Part shown: one piece after another, positions 36,619 through 44,966 of the stretch | Layout of the letters: every line of letters begins with the position of its first letter | Position numbering within the stretch: the stretch's first letter is position 1 | Assembly: GCF_024436435.1 (NCBI RefSeq) | Contig: NZ_JAFMZP010000012.1 | Coordinates: forward strand, 62,001-126,000 | Length of the DNA stretch: 64,000 nucleotides | From: Desertivirga xinjiangensis | GTDB lineage: Bacteria; Bacteroidota; Bacteroidia; Sphingobacteriales; Sphingobacteriaceae | Reading direction: 5' to 3' | Notes under the pieces: model-generated | Database searches by the model: none | What the model saw: the letters and a program-made list of their open reading frames with translations, nothing else | What the model was told of the DNA's origin: nothing | Program-made: the position numbers and the translations under genes

Positions 36619-37863
36619 ATGAATACTAAGAATATAAGAATGAGAACAAGTACGAGCTTCAGATTTTCTGCTAACAGTATGCTAATCCTCATGATCATAG
36701 CATTATTTACATCTTGTAAAAAAAGTGAATCTCCGGTTGAAGTGATATCAACCGATAAAACAAAGCCAGATGGGGTTACTGATGTAAAAGTGGAAAATCT
36801 GAATGGTGCAGCTCAGATCACTTATAAGTTACCCGATTCAAAAAATATCTTATACATCCTGGCACGTTATAACATCAATGATAGCCGGGTAAGGGAGTCT
36901 AAGACAAGTTACTACCGGGATACAATCATAGCTGAAGGCTTTGCTGAGGAAAAGGAGTATGATGTCACTCTGTACACTGTTAGCCGGGCAAATGTCATGT
37001 CAGATCCTATTGTAGTCAAAGTACATCCGAAAACACCCAACTATATTTTGATCAATGAAGGCTTAGAAATTGCACCTGATTTTGGAGGGGCAAGTTTTAT
37101 AGGATCTAATCCTAATAAGGTACCAGTCTCAGTTCATCTTATGGCGTTCAATGATGCCACCGGGAAGTATGAAGAGCAGGAACCCGAGTACATCAGTGGT
37201 GATAAGGTAGACTTGTCAATAAGGGGATTTGATCCCAGGGAACATAAATTTGGAGTATATACAACAGACAGATATGGCAATGTGTCCCCAACAAGATATA
37301 CCACGCTTACGCCCTTCTTTGAAACTTTACTGGATAAGAGCAAATTTTACACCTATAAGTTGCCAAGTGATAGCCCCATTGGATATGGATGGGAGTTCCG
37401 GTATTTCTTTGACGGCAATTTAGGTGATCCGGGATGGCATACCTTATCGGCACCTACTAAACAAGGGACGTTTGGACTGGGTGTTACCGCTAAGATCAGC
37501 AGGTTCGTTCTGTGGAACAGATTGCCGGACATGTTTGGATACCAGAACCCTCGAAAGATCACGATTTGGGGATCATTGAAAGATAATCCTCAGGATTCGG
37601 CACTGCCGAAGAATTCAGATCCGGGGACAGTTGCCGGCGACTGGGTAAATATGGGAAACTTCACTTTTCCTGATCCACCGTCTGGGCTGCCAGGAAACCA
37701 GGCTAATGCAGCAGATAATGCCTTCGCCGCAGCGGGTATCAATTTTAAGATGCCTTCATCTTCTCCGCTGACTAAGTTCATAAGGTTTGAATGTACGCAA
37801 ACGTGGGGAGGGCTGGACTATATAAACGCCATGGAGATATCAGTCTATGGAAGTCCTCAATAG
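36619..37863 (+). CDS. Surface lipoprotein with DUF4959/DUF5126/DUF5000-type domains
   Basis: The ATG at 36619 is preferred over a TTG at 36610. The 414-residue product has a signal peptide with lipobox LFTSC and SCKKSES after it. The N-terminal Ig-like part has DGVTDVKVENLNGAAQITY (DUF4959 type). A middle domain follows, and the C-terminal half is a discoidin-like domain (IGYGWEFRYFFDGN, SRFVLWNRLP, KFIRFECTQTWGG, NAMEISVYGS). Such proteins sit downstream of SusCD and bind glycan at the surface, replacing SusE/F. It is paralogous to the next gene. Confidence 0.82.
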   Translation: MNTKNIRMRTSTSFRFSANSMLILMIIALFTSCKKSESPVEVISTDKTKPDGVTDVKVENLNGAAQITYKLPDSKNILYILARYNINDSRVRESKTSYYRDTIIAEGFAEEKEYDVTLYTVSRANVMSDPIVVKVHPKTPNYILINEGLEIAPDFGGASFIGSNPNKVPVSVHLMAFNDATGKYEEQEPEYISGDKVDLSIRGFDPREHKFGVYTTDRYGNVSPTRYTTLTPFFETLLDKSKFYTYKLPSDSPIGYGWEFRYFFDGNLGDPGWHTLSAPTKQGTFGLGVTAKISRFVLWNRLPDMFGYQNPRKITIWGSLKDNPQDSALPKNSDPGTVAGDWVNMGNFTFPDPPSGLPGNQANAADNAFAAAGINFKMPSSSPLTKFIRFECTQTWGGLDYINAMEISVYGSPQ

Positions 37864-37878
37864 TTAATCTTTTTATAT

Positions 37879-39099
37879 ATGAAAAAGTATAGCATGAAAA
37901 GTATTTTTTACATTACCAATCTTCTTTTTGGACTGTTTATACTAACTGGTTGCGAAAAGTATGCAGATGATTACAAAGATTACCTGAATGATGAGGAGAT
38001 CGTTTATCCCGGTCTGGCTCGTAATGTGCGTTACTACGCTGGAAACCAAAGAGCGGTACTGGTTTGGAATCCCAGCCCGGATCGAAGTATTGAGAGATAT
38101 ATAATATTTTGGAACAATGGCGAGGATTCTGTGAGTGTCGCTGCTACCTCTTATGATCCGGAGGAAGACCTAAGTGTTTCAATACCTAATCTGAACGAGT
38201 ATGCCTACAGCTTCCAGATTGTAGCAGTTGACCGGGAAGGCCGCAAGTCCATAGGTCAGGAGATCAATAACGTAAGAGTATATGGTCCAGTTTATCAGTC
38301 TACATTAACCAATCGTCCTTACAAGACAGCAAACCCTTTTGTAAGAAAAAACGACGGCAGTGTTGAGCTTAATTTCGGTAAAGCGGATAGCCTGAACTTT
38401 TCTACAACCATCCGTTATACAAATGTCAATAACCAGATAGAGGAACGCGAGCTTGCAGCTGAAAGTAATTCAATATCTCTTCCTAACTATAAGACAGGGA
38501 CAGCTATCCAATACCGGTCTTCATATAAGCCGGAAAAAGATGCAGCCGACGCTATTAACGTGGAAGCTTTTGAAGAGCTGCCGGTCGAGCTTGACAGGGC
38601 TCTGATTGCGCCCTTTCGTTTGCCTTCGGATATTCGCTCAGAGTATGGCTGGGAGTTACAGTACCTGTGGGATAATAATACGGGGGAGCCTGGCTTTCAC
38701 ACGCCGGGAACTTCCATGCCACAATGGTTTAGTATCGACTTAGGTGTAAATGTGCCTTTAGTGAGCTTTTCGTTATGGCAACGAATCTCGGGCCTGTTTA
38801 ATTATGGAAATTTAAAGAAGTTTGAAGTTTGGGGCAGCAATAACCCCAATCCCGACGGAAGTTGGGAAAGCTGGACCAAACTAATGACCTGCAACTCCTT
38901 TAAGCCTTCAGGTCAGCCAGTGGGTCAGAACAGCGATGCAGACCGTGCATTTGCAGAGGCGGGCGAACCTTTTGTGTTTCCTGCCGGAACTCCCGATGTA
39001 AGATATTTAAGGTTTAAAGTGCTGGATACCTGGGGAAATACAAATTACCTTCACCTTGTCGAGCTTAAGTTTTTCAGGAAGCTTGGTGTGACTAATTAA
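37879..39099 (+). CDS. Surface lipoprotein with DUF4998-type and discoidin-like domains
   Basis: A 406-residue lipoprotein with lipobox ILTGC. The N-terminal fibronectin-like part has GNQRAVLVWNPSPDRSIERY (DUF4998 type). The C-terminal discoidin-like domain has SEYGWELQYLWDNNTGEPGF, VSFSLWQRISGLFNYGNLKK and RYLRFKVLDTWGN. It aligns in order with the C-terminal half of the preceding lipoprotein (YGWEFRY / YGWELQY; LWNRLPDMFGY / LWQRISGLFNY), so the two arose by duplication. A role in capturing glycan for SusCD is inferred. Confidence 0.8.
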   Translation: MKKYSMKSIFYITNLLFGLFILTGCEKYADDYKDYLNDEEIVYPGLARNVRYYAGNQRAVLVWNPSPDRSIERYIIFWNNGEDSVSVAATSYDPEEDLSVSIPNLNEYAYSFQIVAVDREGRKSIGQEINNVRVYGPVYQSTLTNRPYKTANPFVRKNDGSVELNFGKADSLNFSTTIRYTNVNNQIEERELAAESNSISLPNYKTGTAIQYRSSYKPEKDAADAINVEAFEELPVELDRALIAPFRLPSDIRSEYGWELQYLWDNNTGEPGFHTPGTSMPQWFSIDLGVNVPLVSFSLWQRISGLFNYGNLKKFEVWGSNNPNPDGSWESWTKLMTCNSFKPSGQPVGQNSDADRAFAEAGEPFVFPAGTPDVRYLRFKVLDTWGNTNYLHLVELKFFRKLGVTN

Positions 39100-39131
39100 T
39101 AGAACAATATTCAATCAGATAAACGCCTTTT

Positions 39132-41339
39132 ATGGTTAACTTCCCGGGTGTAAAAAAAGCAGTCACCCTCTGTTTTATATTATCGTCTATAGTTAATGAG
39201 CTTTATGCGCAGCAATTACAGCGTTCGGCCGACAGCCTGGTGTTTTCCTCATTAACCGTAAGGGTGGTGCTGAACACGAAGCGAGGGACGGTAGACTTCA
39301 AATTTGCCCACGCTAATTCCTTTAATAATACTATGTGTTACATAGAGGAAGTAAATAGTGGCTTTTTCCGCTCTGTAGATTTTTCCTCTCATACCGCCCA
39401 GGTTAGGGAAGTAAATGATGCTTTAGGAAAGGGAAGTATCATTGAAATCACCCATCAGGGCGAGGGCAAACCTTTAAGGTTGTTACAGAGCATTACCGTC
39501 TATAAGGACAAGTCTTTTATAGTGGCAAGTTGCCGTGCGGAATCGCGGACCGGCCCTATCGAGTCAAGGAATATAAGCCCATTTGCTCTCTCTGCGGATG
39601 GAGGCAGGGCAATTGTTCATGGTCGTAACCCAAGGGTTCTGGATGTTCCATTTGATAATGATAATTGGGTAAAGGTTTTGACCCAAAGCTGGGCTAAACC
39701 GTTTTCCGGGACCGGCTATGAATTTATCTCTTTATATGATCAGGATTCTCATTCGGGCACTGTTATCGGAAGTTTAAGGCATGATTTCTGGAAAACCGGG
39801 ATCCGGTACCATTCCTCTGATCGTTTCGGGCAGCTCGATTCGCTTGTGATTTTTGGAGGTGCCTCCAGCAGTGACAATCCCCGTCTTCCTGCAGAACAAG
39901 GAGGTTACGATGGTACCCATGACCTGGTTGCGCATGGTACTGCGATTGGACAGGCTATTGAAAGCCCTTTACTATTTATTGGCTCTTCAGCGGATGTAAG
40001 GAAGGTGTTCAGGGATTACGGAGATGCGAACTCCGCCGTATCCGGGGGATTGAAATGGAATAAGCCGGCGCCTTTCTACTGGAATAGTTTTGGTGTCGAA
40101 AATGTATTAGGCTGGTCGAAAATTATGATGCCTGATGGCGTAAATGCCATCTCAGACACGCTAAAAAAACTTGCTAATTTTAATAAGCAGCAACCGGTGA
40201 TCAGTATTGACTCTTATGATCAGAGCATTTACTCTACCAAAGTTTTGGCCTCCATCAATAGTTACTTGCAGAAGAATAATCAGAAAATTGGTTTTTACTT
40301 CATTCCGTTTGCGTTATGGACATGGAAAAATTCTATATCAAACGACAAATTACAGGGAACAGACTATGCGGTTGCCGATGTGGTTCTGAGAGATGATGGA
40401 GGTAATCCCATAGCGTACAAGGACGGTGATTGGGCGGCCTATGCGCTTGATCCTACTCATCCGGCAGTGCGTCAATACGTAGTTCAGCAATTGAAAAAAG
40501 CGAAAACAATAGGCGCCACCTTTCTGAAAATTGATTTTCTGACTGCCGGAAGCCTTGAATCCAGCAGGCGCTATGATAAATCTGTACGAACAGGTTTACA
40601 AGCCTATAACCAGGGAATGAAGATGTTGAAAGGCCTGGTAGATTCTGTCATGGGACCTGATATCTTTATTACCATGGCCATCTCGCCTATGTTTCCTCAT
40701 CAATATGCGCATACCCGGTTTATTTCCACAGACGTTTACTCGCATTTGAGGGATGATCAGCCCGGCTTTCCTCATTATGGAAGTACCGCTTCTTCCATGA
40801 TCACAGCTTCGCACATGACCTGGACGCAGGGTACTTTATGGCCGTACACAAATATGGATGTTCTGATCATGAATAACTTTCAGAAGAATCCGGATTTAAC
40901 GGAGCAGGAAGTGAAAGTGAGGCTGTATAGCATGATGACAATGGGAAGTATTATGGGTGATGGCTCGGATCTGAGAAATAAAACAGCGTCTGGGCGAGCT
41001 GCTGTCTACATGAATAATGCAGATGTGTGTGCATTTTTTAAGCAGCCGAAAGCATTTACCCCGCTCCGGTTCGCAGACGGTACAGTGCAGGATCAGCAAT
41101 TGTCTTTTTTCCTTCCCGGGAATACGGTACTTGTATCCGTGTTCAATTTTAAGAAGGATGGGAGTTTCAAAGAGAGCTTTAATTGCAGCGATCTTGGCTT
41201 GAGAGAGGGAGACTACGAGGTCAGAGATTTTCTAACAGGCAGAGTGCTTGCCAGTATCAGGCAGGGTGAAACTTCTTTCAGCCTTGTGGTGCCACAAAAA
41301 GATGCTGTATTGGCAAAAATAGTTCGCATATCGAAATGA
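39132..41339 (+). CDS. Clan GH-D alpha-galactosidase-like glycoside hydrolase
   Basis: A 735-residue exported protein with a signal peptide (ends NELYAQ). A beta-sandwich N-terminal domain is followed by a TIM barrel from about residue 310 (PFYWNSFGVENVLGWSKI, VISIDSYDQS, IGFYFIPFALWTW) with FLKIDFLTAG as the probable nucleophile strand and FISTDVYSHLRDD as the acid/base position, in the spacing seen in GH27/GH36 enzymes. A C-terminal beta-domain follows. It is more divergent than the GH36 upstream, and the substrate linkage may differ. Its stop overlaps the epimerase ATG (ATGA, 41336-41339). Confidence 0.78.
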   Translation: MVNFPGVKKAVTLCFILSSIVNELYAQQLQRSADSLVFSSLTVRVVLNTKRGTVDFKFAHANSFNNTMCYIEEVNSGFFRSVDFSSHTAQVREVNDALGKGSIIEITHQGEGKPLRLLQSITVYKDKSFIVASCRAESRTGPIESRNISPFALSADGGRAIVHGRNPRVLDVPFDNDNWVKVLTQSWAKPFSGTGYEFISLYDQDSHSGTVIGSLRHDFWKTGIRYHSSDRFGQLDSLVIFGGASSSDNPRLPAEQGGYDGTHDLVAHGTAIGQAIESPLLFIGSSADVRKVFRDYGDANSAVSGGLKWNKPAPFYWNSFGVENVLGWSKIMMPDGVNAISDTLKKLANFNKQQPVISIDSYDQSIYSTKVLASINSYLQKNNQKIGFYFIPFALWTWKNSISNDKLQGTDYAVADVVLRDDGGNPIAYKDGDWAAYALDPTHPAVRQYVVQQLKKAKTIGATFLKIDFLTAGSLESSRRYDKSVRTGLQAYNQGMKMLKGLVDSVMGPDIFITMAISPMFPHQYAHTRFISTDVYSHLRDDQPGFPHYGSTASSMITASHMTWTQGTLWPYTNMDVLIMNNFQKNPDLTEQEVKVRLYSMMTMGSIMGDGSDLRNKTASGRAAVYMNNADVCAFFKQPKAFTPLRFADGTVQDQQLSFFLPGNTVLVSVFNFKKDGSFKESFNCSDLGLREGDYEVRDFLTGRVLASIRQGETSFSLVVPQKDAVLAKIVRISK

Positions 41340-42382
41340 AAGTAACGGCCTTAAATGTCAGCATCAAAAGCTGGGGACTCTATAATGATCAGGAGATATT
41401 CCTGGTTAAATGGGAAAATAGTGATGGAAGCTATGTAGAGTTTACTAATTATGGCGCCACCATTGTATCGGTCGTGGTGCCTGATGCCGGTGGAGATCTT
41501 AGTCAGGTAGTATTAGGGTTTAATAAGTTCGAGGCCTATCTCGCCGACACCTGTTATATCGGTTCTACCGTTGGACGTTTCGCAAATCGCATAAGCAGAG
41601 CACGTTTCACCCTTGATGATCGGGAGGTACTCCTTGAGGCAAACGACAACTTAAATAGCAATCATGGCGGCTTCAGTGGCTTTAATTCAAAAGTGTTTAA
41701 TATTGATATTACGTCAGATGCGGTTATTTTTTCTCTGATCAGCGAAGACGAAGAGGGCGGCTACCCAGGAAATCTCGAACTTAAAGTAAAGTATACCTGG
41801 ACCGAGAGTTATGAACTATCAATCACCTATCAAGCTATTTCTGATAAAAAGACCATTGCTAATTTTACTAATCACTCTTACTTCAATTTATCCGGGATTA
41901 ATAATAATATTACAGATCATAGCCTATTGGTAAATGCCGGGAAAATGCTTGAAATGAGAGAGGACTACCTGCCAAGTGGTAAAGTGATTCCATGTGGTGC
42001 CGGGCGATTTGATTCCGATAAGCTGAGCGATAAGTTAGTTATGAACGACGGCAGACTGACAGGTGTAAATAACTATTACATCCTGGATCGCAGGCCAGGA
42101 CCAGGTGAGTTGCAGCATGCCTGTACTTTAAAGGAGGAAACAACAGGCCGGAGCCTCGAGGTTTTCACAAGCTATCCCGGGCTAATGGTTTATACAGGCG
42201 ATTACCTTTCTAGCAATTTCCCAGGGAACAGAAATGCAGCTTTAACGGAATTTGGTGGAATCTGCCTCGAATGCCAGCATTATCCTGATAGTCCTAATCA
42301 GCCGGGTTTTCCCCAGGCCATCCTGGAGCCGGCAGAACTTTATGAAGAAGTTATCCTTTTCAAATTTTTTTATAACAATTGA
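41336..42382 (+). CDS. Aldose 1-epimerase (galactose mutarotase family)
   Basis: A 348-residue enzyme with no signal peptide. It has the GalM residues: GSTVGRFANRIS, NHGG (first catalytic His), ANFTNHSYFNLSG (second His) and CLECQHYPDSPNQPGFP, which holds the catalytic Glu. It interconverts alpha and beta anomers of hexoses such as galactose in the cytoplasm, readying released sugar for a kinase. It is coupled to the upstream hydrolase by a 4-bp overlap. Its presence supports galactose as a product of this locus. Confidence 0.92.
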   Translation: MKVTALNVSIKSWGLYNDQEIFLVKWENSDGSYVEFTNYGATIVSVVVPDAGGDLSQVVLGFNKFEAYLADTCYIGSTVGRFANRISRARFTLDDREVLLEANDNLNSNHGGFSGFNSKVFNIDITSDAVIFSLISEDEEGGYPGNLELKVKYTWTESYELSITYQAISDKKTIANFTNHSYFNLSGINNNITDHSLLVNAGKMLEMREDYLPSGKVIPCGAGRFDSDKLSDKLVMNDGRLTGVNNYYILDRRPGPGELQHACTLKEETTGRSLEVFTSYPGLMVYTGDYLSSNFPGNRNAALTEFGGICLECQHYPDSPNQPGFPQAILEPAELYEEVILFKFFYNN

Positions 42383-42403
42383 TCTTTAAAAAAATCAATT
42401 GTT
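42374..42403. terminator. Bidirectional terminator overlapping both stop codons
   Basis: AACAATTGAT (42374-42383) and ATCAATTGTT (42394-42403) are perfect 10-bp arms around CTTTAAAAAA. Each arm encodes Asn-Asn-stop: the left arm closes the epimerase gene and the right arm, read on the minus strand, closes the AraC-family gene. A/T runs flank each side as in a two-way terminator. Confidence 0.7.
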
Positions 42404-43288
42404 CTTCTTGTGCAGCTTTTTATACTGGGAAGGCGACATTCCAATCACCTTCTTAAATAACCTTGAAAAGTAAAAAGGGTCGTCAATACTTAATTCACTG
42501 CAAATTTCCTTAATGCTCTTATCCGTAAAATACAAATACTGACAAGATTTCTGGATCTTCAAATAATTGAAATAATTGATCGGGGAGGAGCCTGTTTTCT
42601 TTTTGAAAATACGGCAATAGTGCGGAACCGATATTTTTTCCTGTCTGGCGAGTCCTTCGATGTCCAGTTGCAAATGCAAATTAGCCTTCATATACCTGAT
42701 AGAATTACTCACCGGGTCGGTATCATAGATCGATGGATTAGCTTCCTTATAATAGATAACTGAAGTAACGAAATGCAGAAGATTGAGGTTCATTATTTCA
42801 AGCTCTTTCTCTTTGTAGCTGCTGTCGATGATCGAGTAGATCTGCTCAAATTGTGTGATCCGGCTCTCCTCAAAAGGGATTGCCCTTACTTCAGGCACAT
42901 CATTGAAGAGAAATCTCTTGTATATTAAATCTGCAATCTCTCCAGTGAAATGCACCCAATAAATGCTCCATGGAGATCTCAGGTCACTCCTGTAACTGTG
43001 TTTTATATTCCTTGGAATTATAAAAAACGTATTGGGTTCAATCTTATACTCAGTCTCGTTCAGGGTGACGAAGCCAATTCCTTCGGTACAATAGATAAAA
43101 ATATATTCATCGCAGCCTGATTCCCGTTCAATTTCATGCTGACTAGCGCGTGGGTAATGGCCGATCGCGGTGAGGTAAAACCGGTTAATTATTGGGTTTA
43201 GTAAGATGGTTTGATGAATTTCGGGCGGCAGCACAAATAAGCGCTGTCCCAGAAAGCCTTCTTTAATTCCTTTCTTTTGATCCTGCAC
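42395..43288 (-). CDS. AraC-family transcriptional regulator of the utilisation locus
   Basis: A 297-residue regulator. The N-terminal cupin-like sensor (about residues 20-165) has GIGFVTLNETEYKIEPNTFF and a HSYRSDLRSPWSIYWVHFTG strand. The C-terminal domain has two helix-turn-helix units, LARQEKISVPHYCRIFKKKT and ICSELSIDDPFYFSRLFKKV, ending IGMSPSQYKKLHKK. AraC proteins of this layout bind sugars and then two tandem DNA half-sites. It sits in the middle of the locus, divergent from the MFS operon. The 21-bp-spaced TGTCCAT repeats before three operons are the likely targets. Activation on sugar binding is inferred. Confidence 0.93.
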   Translation of the reverse strand: MQDQKKGIKEGFLGQRLFVLPPEIHQTILLNPIINRFYLTAIGHYPRASQHEIERESGCDEYIFIYCTEGIGFVTLNETEYKIEPNTFFIIPRNIKHSYRSDLRSPWSIYWVHFTGEIADLIYKRFLFNDVPEVRAIPFEESRITQFEQIYSIIDSSYKEKELEIMNLNLLHFVTSVIYYKEANPSIYDTDPVSNSIRYMKANLHLQLDIEGLARQEKISVPHYCRIFKKKTGSSPINYFNYLKIQKSCQYLYFTDKSIKEICSELSIDDPFYFSRLFKKVIGMSPSQYKKLHKKNN

Positions 43289-43528
43289 GTAAAAAGAGGT
43301 TAAAATTAGTTTCGTTGAAAGACCTAAGTATTTGTCTTTATGTTTTCCTGAAGATAAGTAAAAACGATAATATAATCTATATCGTCTTTTAGTTTTTAAA
43401 TATTTATGTCGGAATTATTTAAATAGGGGCTTGGTTAGAGTGTAGTATAAATTCAATTGCTACAAATGTGGTGGATGCCTGTCAAGCTGAACGTGGTTTT
43501 ATTTATCCGGTGTTCCCTAAGAGAATAT

Positions 43529-43556
43529 TGTCCATTTTTTATTACTAATCGTCCAT
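43529..43556 (+). promoter_or_regulatory. Direct-repeat operator, site 3 (upstream of the MFS operon)
   Basis: TGTCCAT at 43529-43535 and CGTCCAT at 43550-43556, 21 bp apart. The second half-site ends 47 bp before the ATG at 43604. This placement rules out the longer ORF beginning at 43457 as the coding start, since it would put the operator inside the gene. The site also lies 240 bp upstream of the divergent araC-type gene, so autoregulation is possible. Confidence 0.65.
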
Positions 43557-43603
43557 GTGTCAAAGCCGTTAAAATAAGCAATTTTAAAAACCAATTATTA
43601 GAT

Positions 43604-44947
43604 ATGATCAAACAGGAAAAATTCGATAATAGTTATATTATCGGTATCTCATTTATCTCAGCTCTTGGAGGATATTTATTCGGATTCGATTTCGCCGTGA
43701 TATCCGGTGCGCTTCCCTTCTTACGGTCCCAATTTATGTTAGATGCGGTATGGGAGGGGTTTCTCACAGGATCACTTGCCTTGGGCTGTATAGCAGGATG
43801 TCTACTGGCAGGGGGCCTGGCAGAAAAGTACGGCAGGAAGCCGGGACTAATGCTCGCAGCTCTGATATTTACCCTTTCCTCTTTAGCCATAGCCCTGGCT
43901 GGTAGTCTTACTTCCTTTGTTGTACTGCGTTTCATTGCGGGCATTGGGGTCGGGATGGCTTCAATGTTATGTCCCATGTATATCGCAGAGATCTCGCCTG
44001 CGGAAGTGCGCGGAAGGAACGTAGCTATTAATCAACTTACCGTTGTTATCGGTATTCTGGTAACTAATCTTGTAAACTACTTCCTTGCCGATTCGGGGCC
44101 TGATGCCTGGCGATGGATGTTCGGCCTTGGCGCGGTTCCGTCCATTATTTTTATAATTGGAGTTATATGGTTACCGGAAAGTCCGAGGTGGCTCATTAAG
44201 GTAGGGCAGATAGACAAAGCTAACCAGGTATTGCATAAAATAGGTTCTGAAGAATTTGCTTCATCTACCCGTGCAGCAATAGAACAATCTCTCAGAGGAG
44301 CGAAAAAGCAGTCCTTTAAGGCTGTATTTGAAAAAGGAGTAAGGCCGGCTGTAACGGTTGGGATCATCCTCGCGGTGTTCCAGCAGTTATGCGGAATTAA
44401 TGTGGTGTTCAACTATACTTCGACGATTTTTGAATCGGTAGGGGCAAACCTGGACAGGCAGTTGTTTGAAACCGTGTCTATAGGTATTGTGAACCTTGTT
44501 TTCACGCTTTTGGCTATGTGGCAGGTCGACAAGCTTGGAAGGCGTCCCCTGATGCTGATCGGTTCTGTGGGTTTATCGGTCATATACCTGATTCTGGCAT
44601 TTTTTCTTCAAAATCAATTTCCGCCAGCAGCGGTATCTATCTTTGTACTACTGGCGATCTGTATGTATGCGGTTTCCCTGGCCCCTGTAACGTGGGTCCT
44701 TATTTCTGAGATCTTTCCCAATAAGATCCGGGGAGCAGCTTCATCTGTAGCTATTATTTCGCTCTGGGGGGCTTATTTCATCCTCGTATTTACGTTTCCC
44801 ATCCTGGCAGAACAGCTCGGAACTTTTGGGCCCTTTTATCTGTATGCGGCCATATGCCTGGCAGGCTTCTTCTTCGTGCTCGCCAAAGTGAAAGAAACCA
44901 AGGGGCAAACGCTCGAAGAACTTGAACATAATCTGGTAAGACATTAA
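43604..44947 (+). CDS. MFS sugar porter (XylE/GalP type proton symporter)
   Basis: I choose ATG 43604 (MIKQEKFDNSYIIG), giving 447 residues and 12 membrane helices. The longer frame from 43457 adds a non-family extension over the operator. Sugar-porter signatures are present: GGYLFGFDFAVISGALPFL, RFIAGIGVGMASML, EISPAEVRGRN, PESPRWLIK, DKLGRRPLML and a final KVKETKGQTLEELE. It takes monosaccharide such as galactose or fucose across the inner membrane. It leads an operon with the DUF5107-TPR and GH2 genes. Confidence 0.93.
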   Translation: MIKQEKFDNSYIIGISFISALGGYLFGFDFAVISGALPFLRSQFMLDAVWEGFLTGSLALGCIAGCLLAGGLAEKYGRKPGLMLAALIFTLSSLAIALAGSLTSFVVLRFIAGIGVGMASMLCPMYIAEISPAEVRGRNVAINQLTVVIGILVTNLVNYFLADSGPDAWRWMFGLGAVPSIIFIIGVIWLPESPRWLIKVGQIDKANQVLHKIGSEEFASSTRAAIEQSLRGAKKQSFKAVFEKGVRPAVTVGIILAVFQQLCGINVVFNYTSTIFESVGANLDRQLFETVSIGIVNLVFTLLAMWQVDKLGRRPLMLIGSVGLSVIYLILAFFLQNQFPPAAVSIFVLLAICMYAVSLAPVTWVLISEIFPNKIRGAASSVAIISLWGAYFILVFTFPILAEQLGTFGPFYLYAAICLAGFFFVLAKVKETKGQTLEELEHNLVRH

Positions 44948-44966
44948 TCAATCCTTACAATAAATA

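Noticed and set aside
43457-43603. 49-residue N-terminal extension of the MFS porter
   Set aside because: It does not resemble the family N-terminus, spans the direct-repeat operator, and the ATG at 43604 gives the standard start.
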